A stretch of DNA of 10,279 nucleotides from an uncultured Methanobrevibacter sp. (GTDB lineage: Archaea > Methanobacteriota > Methanobacteria > Methanobacteriales > Methanobacteriaceae). Shown here one piece after another: positions 5,618-10,279 of this stretch (its first letter is position 1; each line of letters opens with the position of its first letter). The notes beneath the pieces were generated by a model that was not told the DNA's origin, did no database searches, and saw nothing but the letters and a program-made list of their open reading frames with translations. Made by a program: the position numbers and the translations under genes. The stretch is from positions 1-10,279 of the forward strand of contig CACZPT010000091.1 of NCBI GenBank assembly GCA_902783085.1. Direction: 5' to 3'.

Positions 5618-6664
5618 ATGATTTCTGATAGAAAATTGGAGCATTTATTAATTTGTAAAAATTATGATGTAGGATTTAAAGATAAAACAACAGGTTTTGA
5701 AGATGTGGAATTAGTTCATAATGCTCTTCCGGAAGTTGATAAAAATGAAATTGATTTATCCACTTCAGTTTTTGGTAAAAAATTAGATTCTCCTTTATTT
5801 ATAACTGCTATTACTGGTGGACACCCTAAAGCAAAAGAAATTAATAAACAATTAGCTATAGTTGCTGAGGATAATAATATTGCTTTAGGTGTTGGTTCTC
5901 AAAGGGCGGCTTGCGAACATCCTGAACTTGAAGATACTTATAGTGTGGTACGTCAAAATGCTCCAGATTGTTTATTGATTGGAAATATTGGGGCACCACA
6001 ATTAAACTTAGCTAATAAAGCTGTTGAAATTTTAGATGCTGATATATTAGCTATTCATTTAAATCCTCTACAGGAATCTATTCAACCGGAAGGTGATTTG
6101 GATGCAAGGGGATATTTTGATTTAATTAATGAAATTACTGGTGTTGTTGATATTCCAGTTATGGCAAAAGAAACGGGCTGTGGAATATCTGGTGAGACTG
6201 CAAAACAATTAGTTGATGCTGGAATTAGTTATATTGATGTTGAAGGTGCTGGTGGAACTAGTTGGGCTGCTGTTGAAACATATAGGTCTGAAGATAAGTA
6301 TTTGGGTGAATTATTCTGGGATTGGGGAATTCCTACTGCTATTTCCACTGCAGAAGTTGTAAATTCAGTTAACGTTCCGGTTATTTCATCTGGGGGTATA
6401 AGATCAGGTCTTGAAGCTGCAAAAGCTATTGCGCTTGGTGCAGATAGTGTTGGTATGGCTTTACCATTCTTAAAAAAATCAGTTTCACAAGAAGAATTAA
6501 ATGATTTTATTACTAAATTTAATGATTCATTAAGAATTGCAATGTTTTTAGTTGGCGCTAATAATATCAAGGAACTTAAAAATTCTAAATTAGTTATTCA
6601 CGGAAAAACAAGGGAGTGGCTAAATGAAAGAGGATTTAACACAAAGATTTATTCAAGGAGATAG
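5618..6664 (+). CDS. fni: Type 2 isopentenyl-diphosphate delta-isomerase
   Basis: FMN- and NADPH-dependent enzyme isomerising IPP to DMAPP. It has a TIM barrel related to the lactate dehydrogenase/IMP dehydrogenase flavoproteins. Family landmarks in order: RKLEHL (5-10), substrate binding; ITAITGG (62-68); GVGSQRAA (91-98); GNIGAPQ (122-128); HLNPLQE (147-153) and QPEGD (156-160), with E158 as the probable Mg ligand near the substrate; K184 in MAKETGCG; GAGGTSWAAVE (210-220); SSGGIRSGLEAAKAIALGAD (257-276) for FMN phosphate; and GMALPFL. The length of 348 aa is normal. GGAG at 5603-5606 inside the last ipk codons gives an 11-nt spacing to the ATG. It lies 6 nt before the RNase J gene. The enzyme supplies DMAPP as primer for the prenyltransferase at 8029. 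Confidence 0.96.
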   Translation: MISDRKLEHLLICKNYDVGFKDKTTGFEDVELVHNALPEVDKNEIDLSTSVFGKKLDSPLFITAITGGHPKAKEINKQLAIVAEDNNIALGVGSQRAACEHPELEDTYSVVRQNAPDCLLIGNIGAPQLNLANKAVEILDADILAIHLNPLQESIQPEGDLDARGYFDLINEITGVVDIPVMAKETGCGISGETAKQLVDAGISYIDVEGAGGTSWAAVETYRSEDKYLGELFWDWGIPTAISTAEVVNSVNVPVISSGGIRSGLEAAKAIALGADSVGMALPFLKKSVSQEELNDFITKFNDSLRIAMFLVGANNIKELKNSKLVIHGKTREWLNERGFNTKIYSRR

Positions 6665-6670
6665 AAACGT

Positions 6671-8014
6671 ATGAGCGTGGAAGTAATCGCAATAGGAGGA
6701 TATCAGGAGGTCGGTAAAAACATGACCGCTGTCAAGATTGGTGAAGATGTTATTATTTTTGATATGGGTATTCATCTTGACAGAATTAGTATGCATGAGG
6801 ATACTGATATCGATAGAATGCATAGTTTAGATTTAATTGAAAGGGGAGTTATTCCGGATGACACTTTAATGAAAGATGTTGATGGTAAAGTAAAAGGAAT
6901 AATTTTTTCTCATGGTCATTTAGATCATATTGGTGCAGTTGCAAAATTAGCTCACAGATATGATGCTCCTTTAATTGGGACTCCATATACTGCTGCATTA
7001 ATTGAAAAACAAATTAAAGGTGAGCGTAAATTTAAAGTAAAAAATCCTATTAAAGTTTTAAATTCTGGAAGTAAAATGAGATTGTCAAAAAATATTACTT
7101 TAGAATTTGTTCAATCAACACACAGTATACCTCAAGCGGTTTTTCCAGTATTGCACACACCTGAAGGTATAATTGTGTATGCATTAGATTTTAAATTTGA
7201 TAATCATCAAAAAGTGTCTCCGCCTCCAGATTATAGGAGATTAAAAGAATTGGGCAGAAAAGGAGTTTTAGCTTTAATTGTTGAAACAACTAATGCTAAG
7301 AATTATGATGAGGTTAAAACTCATTCTGAGCGTATTGCACGTAATATTTTAGAAGATGTGATGAAAGGACCACTACATGAAAAAACAGGTATGATTGTTA
7401 CTACATTTTCATCTCATGTAGAACGTGTTCAGGCTATTGCTGATATAGCTAAAAAATTCCATAGAGAAATCTTTTTCTTAGGCAGGTCGATGGAACGTTT
7501 CTGTGGTATTGCACAAAAACTGGGTATTTTAAAATTACCTAAAAACGCAAGTATTTATGGCAGTCCAAAAGCAGTAAACAGGGCTTTAATGGAAGCAGAT
7601 GAGGCTCGTGATAAATATTTACTTGTAACTACAGGTCATCAAGGAGAACCTGATGCATTACTTCCAAGAATTGCAAGTGGTAGAACCCCATTTAATATTA
7701 AACCTGGAGATAATGTTATTATTTCAGCACCGATTATTCCAAATCCAACTAATGCTGCAAATAGACACATTATGGAGAGAAGATTACAATCAAAAGGCGC
7801 TAGAATTTATCCTAATGCTCACGTTTCAGGCCATGCTGGAAGAGAAGACCATAGGGAATTTTTAAGAATGTTAAAACCACAGCATATTATTCCAGCACAC
7901 GGTGATTTATCAATGCTTTCAGCTTATGGGGAGTTAGCTGAAGAAGAAGGTTATAGAATTGGTTATGATGTTCATATTTTAAGAAATTCACAAGCACAAG
8001 TTTTTAAAAGTTAA
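6671..8014 (+). CDS. Ribonuclease J, archaeal (metallo-beta-lactamase/beta-CASP family)
   Basis: Zinc-dependent RNase; characterised euryarchaeal RNase J proteins are 5'-3' exonucleases that act in mRNA decay and rRNA processing. The 447-aa length matches the archaeal form, shorter than bacterial RNase J because the C-terminal domain is missing. The metal centre is complete: HGHLDH at 81-86, H151 in STHSIPQ, D173 in ALDFKFD, and H410 in PAHGD. The beta-CASP part shows TTFSSHVERVQ (244-254), GRSMERF (271-277), TTGHQGEPDALLPRIA (320-335) and VSGHAGREDH (385-394, with H388). The N-terminus MSVEVIAIGGYQEVGKNMTA is typical. GGAG at 6657-6660 lies 10 nt before the ATG. It sits between the isomerase and the prenyl diphosphate synthase, so it is co-transcribed with lipid genes. 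That position recurs in methanogens but has no obvious pathway logic. Confidence 0.95.
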   Translation: MSVEVIAIGGYQEVGKNMTAVKIGEDVIIFDMGIHLDRISMHEDTDIDRMHSLDLIERGVIPDDTLMKDVDGKVKGIIFSHGHLDHIGAVAKLAHRYDAPLIGTPYTAALIEKQIKGERKFKVKNPIKVLNSGSKMRLSKNITLEFVQSTHSIPQAVFPVLHTPEGIIVYALDFKFDNHQKVSPPPDYRRLKELGRKGVLALIVETTNAKNYDEVKTHSERIARNILEDVMKGPLHEKTGMIVTTFSSHVERVQAIADIAKKFHREIFFLGRSMERFCGIAQKLGILKLPKNASIYGSPKAVNRALMEADEARDKYLLVTTGHQGEPDALLPRIASGRTPFNIKPGDNVIISAPIIPNPTNAANRHIMERRLQSKGARIYPNAHVSGHAGREDHREFLRMLKPQHIIPAHGDLSMLSAYGELAEEEGYRIGYDVHILRNSQAQVFKS

Positions 8015-8028
8015 ATCGGAGAGATAGT

Positions 8029-9024
8029 ATGAGTAATGTTAAAGAGATTTTAGGTAATTATTCATCAGATATTATTAAAACTATTGAAGATGAATTATCT
8101 GTAATTACTCCAAATAATCTTCAAGAAGCATCAATTTATTTAACAAAAGCCGGTGGAAAAATGTTAAGGCCGGCTCTTGCAGTGTTAACTTCTGAAGCTG
8201 TTGGGGGAAATAAAGAAAATGCATTTAAAGCAGGAGCTGCTATTGAACTCATCCACACATTTTCACTTATCCATGATGATATTATGGATGATGATGATAT
8301 GAGAAGAGGTATGCCGTCAGTTCATAAAGTTTGGGGTGAAGATGTTGCTATTTTAGCAGGAGATACATTATTTTCCAAATCATTTGAAATTATTTTAAGC
8401 TCAAATCCTGAAGATATCGATCCATCTCAAATTAATAAAGCATTAGCCACTGTTGCTGATGCATGTGTAAAAATTTGTGAAGGTCAAGCTTTAGATATGG
8501 GTTTTGAAGACAGATATGATGTTACTGAAGATGAATATATGGAAATGATATTCAAGAAAACCGGAGCATTAATAGCTGGAGCCACTAAAGTTGGGGCTAT
8601 TATGGGTGGAGCTTCACAAGATGTGGTTGATGCAATGTATGAATATGGAAGACTTATTGGTCTTGCTTTTCAAATTCAAGATGATTATTTAGATTTGGCT
8701 AGTGATGAAGAAACTTTGGGTAAACCTATAGGTTCTGATATTGTTAAAGGTAAAATGACCATTATTGCAATTAATGCATTGTCTGCATCTGAAGGTTCGA
8801 ATTATGATGATTTACTTGAAATATTGAAAAAGGATGATAATTCACAAGAAGATATAGATTTAGCTATTGAACTTTTTAATAAATATGGTGCTATTGAAAA
8901 TGCTAGAACTTTAGCATTGGAAAGTGTTGATAAAGCTAAAGAAGTACTTGAAATATTGCCTGATTCTTCAAGTAAACAAGCACTTGCAGATATTGCAGAT
9001 TTTGTACTTGAGAGACATTCATAA
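8029..9024 (+). CDS. idsA: Short-chain polyprenyl diphosphate synthase (FPP/GGPP synthase)
   Basis: Trans-isoprenyl diphosphate synthase that condenses DMAPP with successive IPP units to FPP and GGPP, precursors of archaeal ether-lipid chains. All-helical fold, 331 aa. GGKMLRP (42-48) binds IPP. The first aspartate-rich motif is DDIMDDDDMRRG (83-94), and the second is DDYLD (218-222) preceded by FQIQ. KKTGALIAGA (176-185) and KGKMT (240-244) are also conserved. The residue five places before the first motif is F78 and the fourth is S79. This pattern is seen in archaeal enzymes that reach GGPP, and it resembles the dual FPP/GGPP enzyme of Methanothermobacter. Product length is therefore inferred. 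GGAGAG at 8018-8023 lies 5 nt before the ATG. It is the last gene of the operon: an 85-nt spacer with a T9 tract follows. Confidence 0.95.
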   Translation: MSNVKEILGNYSSDIIKTIEDELSVITPNNLQEASIYLTKAGGKMLRPALAVLTSEAVGGNKENAFKAGAAIELIHTFSLIHDDIMDDDDMRRGMPSVHKVWGEDVAILAGDTLFSKSFEIILSSNPEDIDPSQINKALATVADACVKICEGQALDMGFEDRYDVTEDEYMEMIFKKTGALIAGATKVGAIMGGASQDVVDAMYEYGRLIGLAFQIQDDYLDLASDEETLGKPIGSDIVKGKMTIIAINALSASEGSNYDDLLEILKKDDNSQEDIDLAIELFNKYGAIENARTLALESVDKAKEVLEILPDSSSKQALADIADFVLERHS

Positions 9025-9025
9025 T

Positions 9026-9071
9026 AATATGTGGGGTTAATTCGACTTCACAATATTTTAACTTTTTTTTT
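9026..9071 (+). terminator. Probable terminator after idsA (imperfect hairpin, then T9)
   Basis: Just after the idsA stop, AATATGTG (9026-9033) can pair imperfectly with CACAATATT (9049-9057), leaving one bulged A. TTTTTTTTT follows at 9063-9071. Archaeal RNA polymerase terminates at T-runs with or without a hairpin, so the T9 tract alone is a reasonable end for the operon. The role of the hairpin is uncertain. Confidence 0.55.
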
Positions 9072-9109
9072 ACATAAACTTAATTATTATTAAATTGATA
9101 ATAATTTAT
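9069..9109 (+). promoter_or_regulatory. Promoter zone of the ADP-ribosylglycohydrolase gene, with a palindrome
   Basis: Between the T9 tract and the ATG at 9110 there is no Shine-Dalgarno, so the transcript is probably leaderless or short-leadered. Either TTTACATAAA (9069-9078) or the following TAATTATTATTAAA could be the TATA element. AATTATTAT (9082-9090) and ATAATAATT (9098-9106) are perfect inverted arms with a 7-nt spacer, placed where an operator could block initiation. All of this is inference from position in very AT-rich DNA. Confidence 0.35.
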
Positions 9110-9895
9110 ATGAAAGGTATTATTGGAGTAATAGCTGGAGATATTATAGGTTCCTCAAGAGAGTTTAATCCTATTAAAACTAAAGATTTTAAATTATTCA
9201 ATGAATATTCAAGATTCACTGATGATACGGTAATGACATTGGCCATCGCATCATGGCTATTAAAAAATAAAGATTCTAAAGATGTATTAATATCTGAAAT
9301 TAAGCATTTTGGAAATCTTTATCCTTATGCTGGTTATGGCAGAATGTTTAAACAGTGGCTAAGGGATGAGGATTCTAAACCATATGGCAGTTGGGCTAAT
9401 GGATCAGCTATGAGGGTTGCTCCTGTTGCATGGGTTGGTGAATCATTAAATGAAGTTCAAAAACTAGCTGAAATCTCTGCTTGTGTAACTCATAATCATG
9501 TTGAAGCTATTAAAGGAGCTAAAGCTACTGCAGATGCTATTTATCTTGCAAGAATTGGTTTTAATAAAGATGAAATTAAAGAGCATATTGAAAATGAGTA
9601 TGAATATGATTTAAGTAGAAAATTATCAGATATTCGTAACTATTATGATTTTGAAATATCCTGTGAAAAATCTGTTCCTGAAGCTATTATTTGTTTTTTA
9701 GAAGCTTGTGATTATGAAGATGCAATTCGAAATGCGGTTTCTCTTGGGGGAGATGCGGATACTCAAGCAGCTATTGCTGGGGGAATTGCGTCTGTGTATT
9801 GGGATGTGAATGCTAAAATAGCTGCTCAAAGTATCGCTAGGTTAGATACCAATCTTTTGGAGGTATTCATTCATTTTCATGAACTTTATGAATGA
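9110..9895 (+). CDS. ADP-ribosylglycohydrolase family protein (DraG/ARH-like)
   Basis: Predicted hydrolase removing ADP-ribose from proteins or other acceptors, in the all-helical dinuclear-Mg fold shared by DraG and ARH3. From the ATG at 9110 (261 aa) the N-terminus reads MKGIIGVIAGDIIGS, typical of the family. Metal ligands are visible in TDDT (37-40) and in GGDADT (213-218). NGSAMRVAP (97-105) and THNHVEA (127-133) are the other conserved loops. I prefer ATG 9110 over the in-frame TTG at 9095, which would add five residues upstream of the family start and has no binding site. The gene has its own promoter zone and a strong terminator, so it is monocistronic. No ADP-ribosyltransferase or nitrogenase gene lies nearby to indicate a target. 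Family membership is clear; the substrate is unknown, and it could equally process free or nucleic-acid-linked ADP-ribose. Confidence 0.93.
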   Translation: MKGIIGVIAGDIIGSSREFNPIKTKDFKLFNEYSRFTDDTVMTLAIASWLLKNKDSKDVLISEIKHFGNLYPYAGYGRMFKQWLRDEDSKPYGSWANGSAMRVAPVAWVGESLNEVQKLAEISACVTHNHVEAIKGAKATADAIYLARIGFNKDEIKEHIENEYEYDLSRKLSDIRNYYDFEISCEKSVPEAIICFLEACDYEDAIRNAVSLGGDADTQAAIAGGIASVYWDVNAKIAAQSIARLDTNLLEVFIHFHELYE

Positions 9896-9923
9896 AAGTT
9901 GGGGCATCAAGCCCCAATTTTTT
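9896..9923 (+). terminator. Strong intrinsic-type terminator after the ADP-ribosylglycohydrolase gene
   Basis: Directly after the stop, TTGGGGC (9899-9905) pairs perfectly with GCCCCAA (9911-9917) around the loop ATCAA. Flanking bases extend the stem to about ten pairs, including one G-U. Six T residues (9918-9923) follow. It looks like a bacterial rho-independent terminator and is by far the most GC-rich element in the right end of the window. Confidence 0.85.
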
Positions 9924-9934
9924 GTATATACTCT

Positions 9935-10043
9935 ATGGACTAATATCACACGCTATAGTAATGCTTTTTTTTGATGAGTTTATGTTTATAATATGATTTA
10001 GATTGTATAGTATGTGTTACTTAAAAGCATTACTATTGTCCAT
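9935..10043. repeat. Composite inverted repeat of about 109 bp (MITE-like or structured RNA)
   Basis: ATAGTAATGCTTTT (9955-9968) is the exact reverse complement of AAAAGCATTACTAT (10023-10036). Farther out, ATGGAC (9935-9940) pairs with GTCCAT (10038-10043) in the same order, with 14 nt between blocks on the left and 1 nt on the right. The enclosed 54 nt contains TATAGTATGTGTTA (10006-10019), an imperfect reverse complement of TATCACACGCTATA (9944-9957). There is no open reading frame inside and I see no clear target-site duplication. It may be a small non-autonomous element, an insertion sequence relic, or a locus for a long hairpin RNA. Confidence 0.5.
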
Positions 10044-10065
10044 TTGCTTAAAGCATTTCACAATT

Positions 10066-10090
10066 ATTGGCAATACTAAACATTGCCAAT
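10066..10090. repeat. Perfect inverted repeat ATTGGCAAT / ATTGCCAAT
   Basis: Arms at 10066-10074 and 10082-10090 are exact reverse complements separated by ACTAAAC. A further half copy, TTGGCAATA, occurs at 10211-10219. There is no T-run after the palindrome, which argues against a terminator and allows a protein-binding site. Confidence 0.5.
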
Positions 10091-10279
10091 TAATAATATA
10101 TTAAATCGAATATTTAAGGTTTTTTATTTATTTTCATACAATTTAACGTATTTTAAACAATATTTGTATTGGAATATTATTTTTTTTTAATAGTGTTATG
10201 ATTTTGGTGTTTGGCAATATATTTTTATTATATGTGATAAAACATTTAATAGAGGTGTTTTTAATTTATAGCAAATTAA
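10091..10279 (+). other. Gene-free AT-rich right end, possible upstream region of a next gene
   Basis: I see no coding sequence here. T9 at 10180-10188, preceded by a weak AATATT/AATATT hairpin, could terminate transcription. TTTTTATTATATGT around 10222-10235 could be a TATA element, and GAGGTG at 10252-10257 is a good ribosome binding site of the same form as that of eno. A gene may therefore begin at or just past the right edge; for example GTG 10255 stays open to the end. Too little sequence remains to tell. Confidence 0.3.

Noticed and set aside
6229..6570. Reverse-strand open frame of 113 codons inside fni
   Set aside because: It is antisense to the FMN-binding part of the isomerase, where every motif is conserved; no binding site or protein family is evident.
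7653..7865. Plus-strand open frame of 70 codons within RNase J
   Set aside because: It is a shifted frame of the conserved beta-CASP region; its sequence has no motif and RNase J is intact.
9095..9109. TTG 9095 as start of the ADP-ribosylglycohydrolase
   Set aside because: The five extra residues lie before the family start MKGIIGVIAGD and inside the likely promoter palindrome; ATG 9110 is better.
9924..10279. CRISPR array in the right-hand repeat region
   Set aside because: The repeats are inverted, differ in length and are not regularly spaced; there is no recurring direct repeat with unique spacers.
9924..10279. tRNA or other standard RNA gene in the gene-free right end
   Set aside because: No cloverleaf, T-loop consensus or GC-rich structured RNA typical of AT-rich archaea is seen; the stems found are AT-rich inverted repeats.

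Overview
The window is AT-rich archaeal DNA, most likely from a methanogen of the Methanobacteriales (Methanobrevibacter or a close relative). The evidence is the gene order rpsI-rpoN-rpoK-eno-rpsB-MEMO-mvk-ipk-fni-RNase J-idsA, archaeal-type RNA polymerase subunits, isopentenyl phosphate kinase, type 2 IPP isomerase, and ribosome binding sites built from GGAG/GGTGA. The genus is an inference; no rRNA gene is present to settle it.

Layout, all on the + strand. (1) 1-753: the end of a ribosomal/RNA polymerase cluster, with the 3' part of rpsI (S9), rpoN (56 aa) and rpoK. The rpsI frame carries an in-frame TAA at 226-228, followed by 18 more codons that encode the normal conserved S9 tail. (2) 757-892: an AT-rich spacer with a perfect 23-nt palindrome at the rpoK stop and a likely TATA box for the next transcript. 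(3) 893-9024: eno, a 2[4Fe-4S] ferredoxin, rpsB, a MEMO-family protein, mevalonate kinase, isopentenyl phosphate kinase, type 2 IPP isomerase, RNase J and a short-chain prenyl diphosphate synthase. Spacers here are 6-25 nt, and mvk and ipk abut or overlap, so this reads as one operon. (4) 9025-9109: a T9 terminator-like tract and a palindromic promoter zone. (5) 9110-9895: a stand-alone ADP-ribosylglycohydrolase, ended by a strong hairpin plus T-tract. (6) 9924-10279: no convincing gene, but several inverted repeats, including one of about 109 bp that looks like a small decayed mobile element or a structured RNA locus.

Functionally, mvk, ipk, fni and idsA are four steps of the archaeal (alternative) mevalonate route to membrane lipids: mevalonate to phosphomevalonate, isopentenyl phosphate to IPP, IPP to DMAPP, then chain elongation to FPP/GGPP. 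The steps between phosphomevalonate and isopentenyl phosphate are not encoded here. The same transcript carries translation (S2), glycolysis/gluconeogenesis (enolase), electron transfer (ferredoxin) and RNA processing (RNase J).

The core is a known conserved archaeal arrangement, not a new system. The observations most worth checking are the nonsense codon in rpsI, the inverted-repeat locus at the right end, and two non-ATG starts (eno TTG, ipk TTG) that shape translation of the operon.
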